This document shows positions 24,955 through 36,931 of a stretch of DNA of 64,000 bases, one piece after another. The DNA comes from Sisyra terminalis (lineage: Eukaryota > Arthropoda > Insecta > Neuroptera > Sisyridae), in NCBI GenBank assembly GCA_958496175.1, contig OY292274.1:930001-994000 (forward strand), given 5' to 3'. Every line of letters starts with the position of its first letter. Within the stretch, counting starts at the first letter, position 1. Both the position numbers and the translations under genes were made by a program. The notes beneath the pieces are model-generated. The model saw only the letters and a program-made list of their open reading frames with translations. It was not told the DNA's origin and made no database searches.

Positions 24955-27900
24955 ATTAACTTTTCTTGTGATTAGCAAAATTTTAGATCAAATTTTCTAC
25001 CCTAGGCTTATTCAGCTTATCAGCCTGCTGGTAAATACGCCACTGATTTAGACTCTAGTCTATATAGATCAGAAACCATAAGAAATATCCATTTCCCGAT
25101 GTATCTACAAACAATATCGATACTCGGCATAGGTTAAAAAGTACTAGTGTTATAGGAACCCTGTAATAAAGCCTCAAACAATGACTTTATTAAACAATGC
25201 CATATTATAAATATAAAATAAAAACATATTTACTTTCATTCTTTCAAAAATATCAGAAAAATAACAACTCTGTTTTAAAAGGAACTTATCAAATTTCACT
25301 CATTGAATCTGAATTAAACTATTGTGTGGTTAGTAAATAGTTTCAAAAAGTAGGTCATTAAGAGGAAGTTAATGATAACTTAACAATAGCATTTTTAAAT
25401 TTTCTTACGTGTGCACAACTATTCTAATCGTAAATTATCTAGCTTAAGTCGTAATTGTTTCCAATATAAAATTTTTCTATATTCTAGTTACACAATGCTC
25501 ATTAGTATTTTGAAAATTTCAAATATTTTTCCAATTAGTAACAAGCCAGTGTCATAAAATAATTAAGAATATCTACCTAAGATTTCAATGAATCATTCAA
25601 ACTTCTGCTTTCAATAATATATGTTAAAATAAAATTAGTTTATTACTGTGTTTTGAATGTAAAAATCTATACTCTTATACCTAGAAAATATTGAAAAGTT
25701 AAATTTATTCAACTGTAAGTGAGTTATACAGTTTAGTAACCCAATAAACTGAACAAAAACGTTTTTCTGCCACTAAAATATAAAAGCCTAAACCAATTTT
25801 TCATTCCATATTGAATGTTTTTTTTTCATAATAGGTAGATAATATATTTTTATGTTTTGCGATTTCACAGATTAGTCATAAACGTCTTTAAACAAAAGAC
25901 ATATTATTACGACCGAATGGAATTTGCACGAAGTGCATTTTTGTTCAATCAAAACTTTAAAATCCTGAACACATTTTTTAATCAAGATTCATACAATTTT
26001 CAGATGACTAATACGATTTACAAACACTTTATCAGAAGGGGGATATCTGAAATTTCGAAAGTATATTAATTGCCTTATAAGAATTACTACTTCAAAAGAA
26101 AGCAAAAATTCGCCTATATGAGGAAAATCTAATCATCGTTGAAGTGATTAATGAATACTTTCATCATTATTTATTTATCTTACTTAATCTATTTTCCTTA
26201 AATTTATAAATGTTATATGTATGTAACCAACGTATAATGATATAAATCAGTACTTGTATATTGAAGAAAAGAATCAACTATTTGTTCTCTTTTCACGAAA
26301 GTTTAACGTTGGTTGTTTACCAAAATTTACATTATAAACATATCTAAATTTTCATTTAAAATAATGGAAAATCACAACTATCAACCATAAGACATTAAGA
26401 ATATCATTATGTTTAGTAAGGGTTCACTGAACATTTATGTATTTTAGACACTATTGAATCAAGCTCATACGGTTGGTTTACTTTTATTTTAAAAATAAAG
26501 ATAAATATAAAAAAAAACTGATGAATAAACAATATTTAATAATAATAAAACAGTTGAAGAACGATAATTTATTAACTATATTGGATTTTTTTCATTAATC
26601 TTTTTATCTTATAACTACGTCTATAAGAAAATGTTAACCTGACCTAAGGAAATGGTAACGTTTGATATGATGGATCAGGCTTTCAAAGATTAGATCCCTA
26701 AATAATTTAGTTTACTCCTTAATAATTTAGTGTGATTTTCTATCATATTATCTGATGTTTACTAATATTAATTAATTAAAAGTTTTAAAATATTTGACCT
26801 AAATTATCAGAGTTATTATATTTTACTAAGTAGTTGAAAACACAATAAAAAGAATTGATTTTTTCTTAATTACATATTCCATACTGAGCAAAGTTATCAT
26901 TGGTTATCGTTTTATTATTTATTAATTTTGTTGAGAAGAATTTTTAGAATGTATATTGAACATATTTTGAATATTTTATGTTCTCATTTTAATTGTTTTG
27001 TATTTAAATTGATTAAGTTTGTTCCAATTTGATATTGCAAAAGTGGAACCAAATAAAGAATCAATGTGGCATGCATGACTTTAATAATTACACACATACA
27101 ATATGATAATGCTATATCCACAAAAGAAAAACTTATTAATGTATATGGAAATAAACTTGTTCGAATATTTGTTTGATTTCAATTTCAATCTGATTAAAAA
27201 TAATTATAAATGTTAATCATTAATATGGTGAGGTACTTATTTCAAAACTTATATGAGCATCTTATTTTGAAAGCGGTCTAAGCCCATTTCAAAGATATTC
27301 CATATGATAAGTTTTGATTTGCTAATTTTTGTACAGTTAAATTTTTATAAACTATTCATATGATATTCGTTTTCGACACTAGTAATAATTTTTTTTGTAA
27401 TTATTGTTGAAACAGTAGTAGGTATATAAACTATTCTTGAAATGGACTTAGGCCACTTTCAAAGCGGCTCACATATTTAAATTGAAAAATTTGACTACCT
27501 TGATATGAAATTTAATGAAACCTAGTCAATTTTTTGATACCATTTATAATAAATTAATGTTACCCTGAAATGAACCAATTTTCGTTTGGAAATTATCGGG
27601 AAAATTGTTTGTCAAACCTTCATTAAGTTACCTTTAATTAATTATATTTTTACGAGCGTAAAAGACGTACTATTGGTCAGCAATTATTATAATTGTGGTA
27701 TTGATTTATTAATAACAAGGAGACTGAAGGTCAAAAAAATGTATTTTATTATATTTTGAATGAAGTAAAATAATACATTTTAATCCAACTTCAAGCATAA
27801 AAAATATTTGAACAGTAATCTATAATTTGTCCCAAGTGCTTATTATAAATAACCTGATTCTTATCATTCACAGAAAATAATCTTTTCCAGAATTAGGTAG

Positions 27901-28589
27901 AATATTTTCAGGGAGAGTCAAAATTAACTTCGTCGAAAATTTGGAGAACCACATAGGACCACACTATATCAAGTTTTTGGTAGAGAACTAGTAACATATT
28001 AAGAACTAGTAACTACCCGTGAAATATTTTCCGCCCAACAAATCGTAAAAATTGGCAATTGAGTGAAATCAAGATGACAGCTGAGGTGTATAGTTTTAAT
28101 TCGCCATTAGATCTTCTAGATTTTTTCTCCAATTAATTGATCTAAAACTAAGGAAATCGTAGTGGTGAGTTAGTGCACTTACTGTGTGCCACAAGATGAT
28201 GATGGATAAAGAAATTTTTTTTTTTGAATTTCATAAAATAATTATTAATTGATTACAATTTTGTATTTACTATAGAATTCTAATTTTAATGGAAATGTTA
28301 AGTATTTTAATCACAAAATGTAGGAAAGTTTTTTGGTTACCTGATCCCTTAAAGCTTTATCGTATAAAACTTAATTTCTCCGATACAAGCAATTGAATAG
28401 ATTTTAATTACTTAATTTAAAAAAAAGAAATTTTACTTTTGAAATTCCTATACAAATTGAGACAATTCAACTTAAAAAGTCTTTATTCCAACATAAGCGT
28501 CCCATTTTTTATTATAAAACGGATTTCAGTAGGATAATCTATATAATGTATACCTACATACCTTTCTCATTTAACTATTGTACTTTATC
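24955..28589. other. AT-rich stretch, nothing recognised
   Basis: About 3.6 kb with no recognisable exon chain, terminal repeat or structured RNA. Two short segments share the words AAAGCGG and GGCC(A/C)A near 27270 and 27450, but no element boundary was seen. Confidence 0.4.
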
Positions 28590-28746
28590 AAAATAAGATT
28601 TTTTCGCTGACTTTGAACAGTTATACTGTGTATACAATATATAGAATATATTGCGGTCCAATTTATGTAGTATAATTTAATATAATAATATATAAAAATC
28701 ATACCATAAACATAAATTTGAACAGAAGTTCAAACAAAAATATTTG

Positions 28747-28801
28747 TGACGTATTGTCCAGATACGTATTTCGATTGCCAAGCAATCTTCTTCAGTGGTC
28801 A
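28747..28801 (-). ncRNA. Type I hammerhead-like ribozyme, left arm of copy 1
   Basis: On the minus strand: CTGAAGA, extra A, stem II GATTGC/GCAATC with a TTG loop, GAAA, then the self-complementary ATACGTAT and C as the cleavage base. Stem I pairs CCA with TGG and, outside an internal loop, TGA with TCA. All conserved core bases are present (C3 U4 G5 A6 N7 G8 A9, G12 A13 A14, U16.1 H17). Confidence 0.75.
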
Positions 28802-28897
28802 TCAAGTAGTTTGGATCACTCCGTAACTACTTGGTGATGAATTTATTCTTGTGATGAATCATCACAAAGCAGTTACGGAGTGATCCAAACTACTTGA

Positions 28898-28952
28898 TGA
28901 CCACTGAGGAAGATTGCTTGGCAATCGAAATACGTATCTGGACAATACGTCA
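28898..28952 (+). ncRNA. Type I hammerhead-like ribozyme, right arm of copy 1
   Basis: CTGAGGA at 28904-28910, extra A at 28911, stem II GATTGC/GCAATC (28912-28926), GAAA at 28927-28930. Cleavage is predicted after C28938. Stem I: CCA (28901-28903) with TGG (28939-28941), then an internal loop and TGA with TCA (28950-28952). It differs from the left arm only at the free position N7 (G instead of A) within the core. Confidence 0.75.
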
Positions 28953-29065
28953 CGAATATTTTTGTTTGAACTTCTGTTCAAATTTATGTTTATGGTATGA
29001 TTTTTATATATTATTATATTAAATAATACTACATAAATTGGACCGCAATATATTGTATACACAGT

Positions 29066-29645
29066 ATTGTACTTTATGTTCTGTTCTTTTACAATTGGTT
29101 GTTCAAGCTTTGGTTTTCCTTATCTCAATGTTTTGGTATCACATTGATATTTAAAATAAAGTTATTGAAATTCGACAACAGTCATTGATTGTTCCGGTAA
29201 AAGACAATAGATGGAATTGATAAGCAAACGAAATGTTAAACCTTATCAAGAATTATGGTAACAATTCAGTTTTAAATAGAGGATCAAGTTTAGCGTTATG
29301 AATAAATTATTATATTAATATCTTGTATGTATAAAACGTTGCTTTTAAAGGAAGTTTTTTTTATTGATATCGTGTTTATTTTGAGTAAGTTGCAAAGTAG
29401 ATACTCAAAGAGAAAAAAAAAATCTTATGAATTTCAATGTTTTGACTAGGAAGCCAAATTTGTAGAGAAAAAAAGAAGGAAAACCGGTAATTTGGTTTTA
29501 ATTTTTTTTTTTGCGTTTTATTTAAATTCTAGTTTCTTTTAATGCATATTAATATTTACTCAAAAGTATATTCTAATTACTCTTCTTCCTCACAAAATTG
29601 TTATAGCCAATTTTCTATTTTCGGGACATAGAATCTCTTTTTAAA
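29066..29645. other. Spacer, nothing recognised
   Basis: No gene or element end was recognised between the hammerhead palindrome and the hAT-like MITE. Confidence 0.4.
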
Positions 29646-29653
29646 GTTATTAG

Positions 29654-30143
29654 TAAGGTTACCAACTTTAAATTACAGAAAATCCGAAGATTGTATCACT
29701 AAATCAGGAGAGTTGCATTCAATATGAAAGTAGATTTAAAAAAAAATTATGAACTAAGAAAATATTCATAATCATAACGTTCACAAGCTTTACTAGCTAG
29801 TTCTATATTGTAAATATAACAAATATATATTTTTTGTTACTAAAGAATTAATTGTTATCGCTGGAGGGTAGTGAAGAAACTTGTATTTTTGTTAAATCAA
29901 AAAACGAGGAGATTGATTTTTGTTAACTGGAGTTCAGAGAAATTTTATTTTTTCTGGAAACTACGAGCTAAAACTGGAGAGTTGGTAACCTTAAGTTATA
30001 TAAATTTTGTTGCGACAGAAAAATAACACTGTAATTTTTCATAAAAGTAAAAAAATCCGGAGATTATTTTTGTAAACTGGAGTCTGGAGAAAACATTATT
30101 TCTCTGGAGTCTCCGGACTAAAACTGGAGAGTTGGTAACCTTA
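29654..30143. mobile_element. hAT-like MITE with 8 bp target duplication
   Basis: Ends TAAGGTTACCAACT and AGTTGGTAACCTTA are perfect 14 bp inverted repeats. GTTATTAG flanks both sides (29646-29653 and 30144-30151). The 490 bp interior is non-coding. It contains a partial internal duplication: the words AACTGGAG and GAGAGTTGGTAACCTTA occur twice (ending near 29992 and 30143). Confidence 0.85.
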
Positions 30144-30151
30144 GTTATTAG

Positions 30152-31376
30152 CCATCGCTTTGCAACTATTATTATTTGATTCATTTAAAATAAAATTATA
30201 TTATTAATTACGGACGAATCTTTAATAATTGGCAATTCAACAAAATAATTATAATATAGCAAAATAATTTTGCCTTCTCTTTGCAATGAAAATCTATTTT
30301 AATCATATAATTAAGGCTACTGGATATTGATTGTATTTATTGAAAAATATAATATTAAGTGTTTGAAATCACATGACTTTATCAATAAATAAAATAGAAT
30401 CAATTTCAATATGCATTTGCGCTCAAATAGAATAACAAAAACAAATTTATTAAATCATTAAGTATTATCTATCTATATTTAAATTGATTAAAACGGTTTG
30501 AAAATATGAAGAGAACATAAGTTCTATTTTATTCCAATAGAAATAAAACATTTATAAAAGTATCTTTGGTTTAATCATATATATACTTACATTCATAAAT
30601 AATTGTATGATAAAACTTCAGCTACTATTCATTTCTCCCATCATTATTGTTCCCAAAACTTTTACTTATTTCTGCATCGTACAAAAGAATTCATAAAAAA
30701 AATGTTCTCAAATTGTTTGGAGAAACGAAATTTAAAGAATCCATTTGTTTGAGAAAATTAGAAATTTTATAAATAGATGGAATTTTTACTTCATTATTCT
30801 GACAAATGAATAACAACAGTAGTAAAGGGCTTCCTGAATTTATATTTGTCTTCCCCTATCAAATTTCATACAGAATGTTTTCTACTTCAATAAACATATA
30901 TAAGTTGATGGCCGTAATTTACAAATGCCAGTTGGAAGATGAAAAACTTTTACTAAAACAAAAAATGCACAAATACTTGAAAAATGAACTCATCCAGGTG
31001 TTTTATGTTTGGATAAATGATTTTGAAATAATTAGCCGATTTCTAGAATAGATTCATAAGAAATATTATCCACATTTAAGTCTTTTTAAGAAAGCAGGAA
31101 AGGTAATTCAAATAAGAAAGTAACGTTTACTTCTTGCTTTTATTTAAAAAAAATAATGTTATAACAATAAATAAAATAGTTTTTGATTGGGCGGAAAAAA
31201 TGCATTATTTTTTTCTCAGGCTTCATCTGCGAATTTCCAATACTAATTAATCATCATAATAGTCTAATTGTCTACCACGCTTTAATTTATAATCTTTGCA
31301 TTTGTGTTTTCCCTCAATATTATAGTTCTATAAACGACTAAAGAGAACATAGATGACAAAACGGAATATCCTTACT
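30152..31376. other. AT-rich spacer
   Basis: An 81-codon open frame at 30806-31051 (plus) resembles nothing known to me and is probably chance. No other structure was seen. Confidence 0.4.
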
Positions 31377-33211
31377 TCCTTACTAATATAAACGCGAAAG
31401 TTTGTAAGAATGGATATATGAAGCTTTACTACTCTTTCACGCAAAAACTACTGAAAGGATTTTAATAAAACTTTACAATAATATAGCTTATACATCAGAA
31501 TAACATATAGGCTATACTTAATGAAGATATTGTGTAAATTGTTCAAAATATAATGATAAGTGTCAATTAAGTACGAAAAAATTTTGACATTTGCGAGTTA
31601 TTCTAGCGGGAGCTGCAAAAACCATTAGAGTTACAACATAAGATTTGGTAATTTTGTCATATCGCGGCTTTTCTCAAAAAAAATCGTAGGCACATAAAAT
31701 TAGTCTTAAAATGTTCAGAACACTTAAAAATGCAATATTCCGGTGGCGGAAATGTAACTTCTATTACAGTTTCTCCAAAATAAAGCCAAAAAAAATGCAT
31801 TATAATAAACTTTAATAGACGTCAACGTAATTATTAAACTCATTTACTTTCAAGTACGCATGTGCATTAGAACAAGCAGATAGAGCAGATATCTATTTGA
31901 AGCAAATTTGAAAAAGCCCGGCAATATCTATATGAAACTGTTAATTGAGAAATATTGCAAATTTGGTTGTTTTTGATTCTTGTTGGTTTGATTTTGATTC
32001 GATTTTCGCAAATAAATTGCGCCATAATGGTTATGATCCACGTTGTCTTGGTTGATCCAGTAGAATACCCGAAAATCGTTAAATTTTTCATTATAAAGGA
32101 TTGCCATAATGGAACTTTTAACGAATTAAAAATTAAATCTGGCGTAAAACAAAACTCGTGTTTAGTCTCGCAACGTAATATTATTGGTCTACCTTAAATT
32201 ACCTAAGATTTAACAATAAAAAGATAAACGGAACAAAATAAACATGGACTAATTTTAAATACTAAATAGATTTTTTTTCAACTATTAAATTTTTATTAGT
32301 AATTTATATACAAATAATTATATCACGTCCCATTTTCTATTCCGGTTTTAATTCAATTCGCGAATAAATTGACCCTCAAAATTTAGCACTAAAGGAGAAA
32401 TTAGAAGATGTTCGAGGTGAATTAACAAACCAAATATCGAATAAATTCGCGAATTGATTTAAAACACCATACAGTAACGTTAATAAAAGCTATTTCTAAC
32501 ATAAAATTATGTAACCTGTTGGTCATTACTTCGTATCAGATATTTTACTGTAATTTGGCTAACTTTTACTTTCCCGGGCGCTTTGTCAAATTAAATTCAT
32601 ATTTGTTCTCTTTGTCATTTTTGCATCTCTTTGTTTTTATTGCACATGCGTACTTGTAAGCAAATACGTTTAGCTGTTACTTTGACGTCTATTAAAGTCT
32701 ACTATAATGGCATTCTTTTTTAGACTTTTTTGTAATAATTGTTAAGAAAATTAGAGTTCCGCCACCGGAATATTGCATTTTTAAGTGTTCTGAACATTTT
32801 AAGACTAATTTTATGTGCCTACGATTTTTTTTGAGAAAAGCCGCGATATGACAAAATTACCTAAGATTTATAACTATGTTAGCAGTGTATGTATAGATGC
32901 TGATTGATTTACGGATTGTTTGGTTCACGGTAGGTATACCTACCTTAGGTATACGCAATTGAACATACTCTTTTTAGATATTTATAAATATTTTTTGAAA
33001 ATTAAGTGAGCATTACATACAACTATTTTATTCCAAGCAACTATTTACTAAATGTGTCTTTTGAAAGTCGACAAAATAGCGTTTTAAGTATAATTATGTT
33101 TTTCGTAAAAAAATAAGAAAAACAAAACTTTTCCTATACCAAATAGCAAATCAAAAAAGAAAATATATCCAACACTTACGTTACGCAGACGAAGTTACGG
33201 GGCTCAGCTAG
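31377..33211 (+). mobile_element. Helitron-like element, copy B, carrying a nested DNA transposon
   Basis: The 5' part from about 31377 reads ACTAATATAAACGCGAAAGT, then CTCTTTCACGCAAAAACTAC and ATAGCTTATACATCAGAAT, words typical of arthropod Helitron starts. The end reads ACGCAGACGAAGTTACGG, then GGCTCAGCTAG before T. The last 330 bp align with copies A and C. Most of the interior is a nested element (31647-32861). No Rep/helicase frame is present. Confidence 0.75.
31647..32861. mobile_element. Nested DNA transposon with 8 bp target duplication and long inverted termini
   Basis: TAAGATTT flanks both ends (31639-31646 and 32862-32869). The termini begin GGTAATTTTGTCATATCGCG and are reverse complements for about 100 bp (31647-31756 and 32752-32861). 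Less perfect pairing continues inward (AATAGACGTCAA near 31815 with its complement near 32685). An 8 bp duplication points to hAT or a related superfamily. An 80-codon plus-strand frame (31955-32197) and a 74-codon minus frame match no transposase I know. Non-autonomous. Confidence 0.85.
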
Positions 33212-33212
33212 T

Positions 33213-35242
33213 AATAATAAAACTTAAAGTACTTTGTGTTTTAAAAACCATAAATTTTAAAAATACACTTAAGAGATGCATATCAAAAAAAAAAAACAAG
33301 TGTGTAAAACACATTGTTTTCCCTTGCTCTATTTTGGGATATAACTTCATCAATAAAATTTCGATTTTCAATAACAAAATTGCTGATAAACTCTTTCTAA
33401 TAGTTGTAATATTACACATTGAAAATAACCTTTTTTACTCATAAATAAAATAAGCAAATATTTGAAGTTCTGAGTCATTAAATTGACCAATTTGAAACAA
33501 TTTACTATCTCGAAAATTTGCAACAAAAAGTATATGAAAGTGTTCGCAGAAAAAATAAATGAAACATGTATTTTTTTAACGTTTGATCAGTGAAAATCAG
33601 GTAACCGCCGGAATTTCAAGAAATTCGAGTCATCAAGATTCAAATTTTACATACGTACTTTCTTTTTATATTTTTATTTTGGAATACCTACATGTCCCCA
33701 AGTATAAGACAACCCAAATAATAGTATGTATTTTATAAAAATAAGACACTGTTATCTGAAGAAACATTTTTACACTATTGGGATATTACGAAATCAAGTG
33801 TGCAGGAAATGTGGAGGAAAACAGGAATCTGCTTATCATGTAATATTTGACTGTCGATTTCTCGTTCAGGACTTAACCTAGGAAATATCAGAAGGGTTCC
33901 CATAGGTTACCTTCTGAAATTTATTTTGAATAGAAATAAGTTTGGTCGGTCGGAACTAGTTTGATGCTAGTGCACAATAATTCTTTTAGAATACAATGCA
34001 GAGAATCTTAAAAGAAAGGTCATAATAAATTTTAATTAAAAATAAAAACACATATTTTGTTCAAACTAAAAAAATATTGTGAAAAATGATCATTAACTCG
34101 ATTGTTTCTTTATTTTAAATATTTCATTAAAAACGGAAGCAAGAATGATGCCCGTGTTACCGGATATCGGAATACCAAGGTGTCCGATTAACCAACCACC
34201 GGTATATCAATATTGAATGGATTTCAACGGTTCTGTTTTATGGGTTTTGAAATATGGAGATTCTGTTACGATCTATAGAGATCTATAGAAAATACTGTTA
34301 AAATAAAGTTTGGATAATTTTGACATTTAATATATCGATACTTAGGAAGATTCCCTACGAAAATCTTTTCATGTTCGCAACTTATTTTCTTTTATTGATA
34401 TTTTTCTTTCAATTTTGGATTTATAATTTTCGATACAAGCGACTGAAAATGCGTTATGGCTCATAGGGAATATACGATATTAGTTTCACAATAAAAATAC
34501 ATAAGAAAATTTAGTCAAAAAAATTTAAATTTTTACATATTTGTTTTAGCGTTAAACTAATTCCTAATGATGAAATTGTGCCGTTTGGTTTTTCGTCAAA
34601 ACTTTCGATTCAATACATTGCGAGTGTTATATCAATTATATTTTTTTCTTGTTTCTTTGTAATTTATTCAACAAATTTTATCATCATTGGATGTATGTAA
34701 AATGAAAAATCGCTTTAGTTAATTGATCGAACATAACAAGCACTAAAAATGCAAATTAAATATGTTAAGTGATACATGTCCGGAATGATCATAAAACCTA
34801 TTACAAACAATATTTGACTTTGTCGTTAATGTAATGGTCAAGAGGCTCAAAATTTAAAAAAAATATCCATAAAATAACAAATATGTCCTTAGTTTAGATT
34901 AATGAATTAAAGTAAAAAAAAAATAGTCGGTCAATTCTATTCGACGACATATGACATTGCCGTTGGGGTTTGGAGGCGTAATAGATAGTATTATTCTAGT
35001 TTATTTTTGTTTCATTAAAATGTTTAACATTGAGAGAAAACGCGCTCTACTATACTTAGATATCTCATAAATTTCACTTTGTCTGCAAAATTGGAAACTC
35101 AAAGAATTTGGTTAAATTTTGGAGAAATTTTTTTGGTGCAATTTTTTTGGCATATTCTTTGAACAGGAGAGGAATGATACCAATTTTGGTCTGGAAAAGT
35201 AAGAAATATCACAATACGAGAAAAATAGCTTGCAACTGCAAT
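33213..35242. other. AT-rich spacer with one LINE remnant
   Basis: Apart from the LINE fragment listed at 33785-33875, no exon or repeat end was recognised. Confidence 0.4.
33785..33875 (+). pseudogene. LINE C-terminal zinc-knuckle fragment
   Basis: The plus-strand frame reads VCRKCGGKQESAYHVIFDC, then RFLVQDLT and a stop. The pattern C-x2-C, a run with E, then H-x4-C is the conserved ending of Jockey/R1/Loa-type LINE proteins after RNase H. Nothing else of the element remains here. It may derive from the same family as the RNase H piece at 5.1-5.5 kb. Confidence 0.6.
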
Positions 35243-35668
35243 ACTGTGTATACAATATAAAGAATTTATTGCGGTCCAATTTATGTAGTATAATTTAATA
35301 TAATAATATATAAAAATCATAACATAAACATAAATTTGAACAGAAGTTCAAACAAAAATATTTGTGACGTATTGCCCAGATACGTATTTCGATTGCCAAG
35401 CAATCTTCCTCAGTGGTCATCAGTTACGGAGTGATCCAAACTACTTAATGACCACTGAGGAAGATATTTGGAGAAATTTTTTACGAAATACGTATCTGGG
35501 CAATACGTCACAAATATTTTTGTTTGAACTTCTGTTCAAATTTATGTGTATGATATGATTTTTAGATATTATTATATTAAATTATGCTACATAAATTGGA
35601 CCGCAATATATTCTATATATTGTATACACATTATAACTGTTCAAAGTCAGCGAAAAAATCTTATTTTG
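35243..35668. mobile_element. Palindromic hammerhead element, copy 2, opposite orientation to copy 1
   Basis: The arms match copy 1: ACTGTGTATACAATAT at the left, the AAATTTGAACAGAAGTTC block, the hammerhead region, and the same words reversed to about 35631. The right side continues with GTTCAAAGTCAGCGAAAAAA, which in copy 1 lies on the left, so the two elements are inverted relative to each other. The central loop is shorter than in copy 1 (one GTTACGGAGTGATCC instead of two). The left arm keeps an intact hammerhead; in the right arm stem II is destroyed. Confidence 0.75.
35365..35419 (-). ncRNA. Type I hammerhead-like ribozyme, left arm of copy 2
   Basis: On the minus strand: CTGAGGA, extra A, stem II GATTGC/GCAATC, GAAA, ATACGTAT and C at the cleavage position. 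Stem I pairs CCA with TGG plus an outer TGA/TCA. All core bases match the copy 1 motifs. Confidence 0.72.
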
Positions 35669-35994
35669 ACTGTAGCTGCAAGTAAATGCAATGAAAGTTC
35701 ATTTTTTTTTGAAATTAGGTATTTTACGAAGTTCTCTATAATTGATTTGTTATAATATATATTCTATACTATCTATATTATTTGTATTCTATTCTATAAT
35801 ATTTATCTACTTGTTGCAATATTTTTATAATATATAGTTTTTAAAATATACACCAATAGGGTATCTAGAGCTACCAGAAGAAAAGTCTTAAATACTTGAA
35901 AATATACCTGAATTACTGTATCTTAGTTCCTTTATTTTTTGACGAAAAGTAACAGTATCTTGGAACTTAAAAAAGTATCTTATACGAGGTGTGT

Positions 35995-36929
35995 TCAAAA
36001 AGTACCCGGAATTTGTCTAGAAAAATAAATATACAAGTTTATTCATCTTAATCTTTATTGTCCCCTTCAAAGTAATCCTCATCGACTGCAACACACTTAT
36101 GCCAGCGTTTGATCCAATCCTCGAAATATTTTTATATTCGATTTTCGATATGCCCATCAGTGCTTCCTGCGATTTTTCCATTACTTCCTCTCGATTGCTG
36201 AAACGCGTTCCCCGTAGTAGTTTTTAAACTCGATTGAACAGAAAGAAATCATAGAGAATCATAACAGGTGAATTCGGTGGCTGTTGGATGGTATTCGTTG
36301 TATTTTTCGTCAAAAAATTTCGAATAATGAAGGCACTGTGAGATGCTGCATTATCATGGTGCAAAATCCAACTTTACTGCTATACGACGGAAACCCAAAT
36401 CATTAACCAAATTGTTTTGGACGGATTCATAGACAATGTTCAAGCCCTCCGCTATCTCTCTGATGGTTAATTTACGGTTATTGACCAACATTTTTTTTTA
36501 CTTTATCAATGTTTTCGTTGGTTTTCGATGTCGATGGTCTGCCACGACGTCCATCATCTTCGATTGAGTCACGACCACCTTTGAATCGCCCGTGCCACTG
36601 GTTTTCTTTAGAGAATCTTTACCGAAATACTTTTCCAACAATTCCATTTCCCGTTCGCGCCACATAAAATCCGTTTTTTACGCAAAATTTAATACAAATT
36701 AGTTGTTACAAATTTAAATCCATTTCTAAAATTGTTAAAAATCGCCAAAATACACAAAAATAGATGTACTCTTGGCTACGTAACTTTTACAAATGTCAAG
36801 CAATGACGCTAAGATTTAGAGGGAATATTAACAACAAATGTATCAACTAAACAAAAAACACAGAATTCAAATCGGAATAATGGGAGCGCCAAACGGGGGT
36901 TATTCCGGGAACTTTTTGAACACACCTCG
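35995..36929 (-). mobile_element. Internally deleted mariner element
   Basis: Ends CGAGGTGTGTTCAAAAAGTA and its near-complement (ACTTTTTGAACACACCTCG) are flanked by TA (35993-35994 and 36930-36931). Minus-strand frames give the mariner N-terminal part: SIEDDGRRGRPSTSKTNENI, then LTIREIAEGLNIVYESVQNN and LVNDLGFRRIAVK. They jump directly to the C-terminal part: DNAASHSAFIIRNFLTKN, then ILYDFFLFNRV and LRGTRFSNREEVMEKS. The middle with the first two catalytic acids is missing, so the 935 bp copy (against about 1.3 kb) cannot code for transposase. Frameshifts are also present. Confidence 0.92.
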
Positions 36930-36931
36930 TA

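Larger units (their letters stand above)
28590..29065. mobile_element. Palindromic element with divergent hammerhead motifs, copy 1
   Basis: From 28625 to 29065 the sequence is a near-perfect inverted repeat (arms about 205 bp, loop about 28832-28870). The outer ends share ACTGTGTATACAATAT and the inner ends GGATCACTCCGTAACT. Each arm contains one hammerhead-like core, pointing outward: minus at 28747-28801 and plus at 28898-28952. The left flank from 28590 (TTTTTTCGCTGACTTTGAAC) is also present, reversed, beside copy 2 at 35.6 kb, so the element extends at least to there. There is no coding capacity. It resembles a head-to-head dimer of a retrozyme or Penelope-derived unit. That reading is inferred. 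Confidence 0.8.

Noticed and set aside
28862..29062. 66-codon minus-strand frame in the hammerhead palindrome
   Set aside because: It is produced by the inverted-repeat arm, and the same arm in copy 2 does not keep the frame.
31867..32197. Open frames on both strands inside the nested transposon in Helitron B
   Set aside because: Too short (74 and 80 codons) and without transposase motifs. They were not called as genes.
36529..36560. Mariner region considered as a possible intact domesticated transposase
   Set aside because: The middle catalytic segment is deleted, frames shift, and both terminal repeats with TA are still present, so it is an ordinary dead element.
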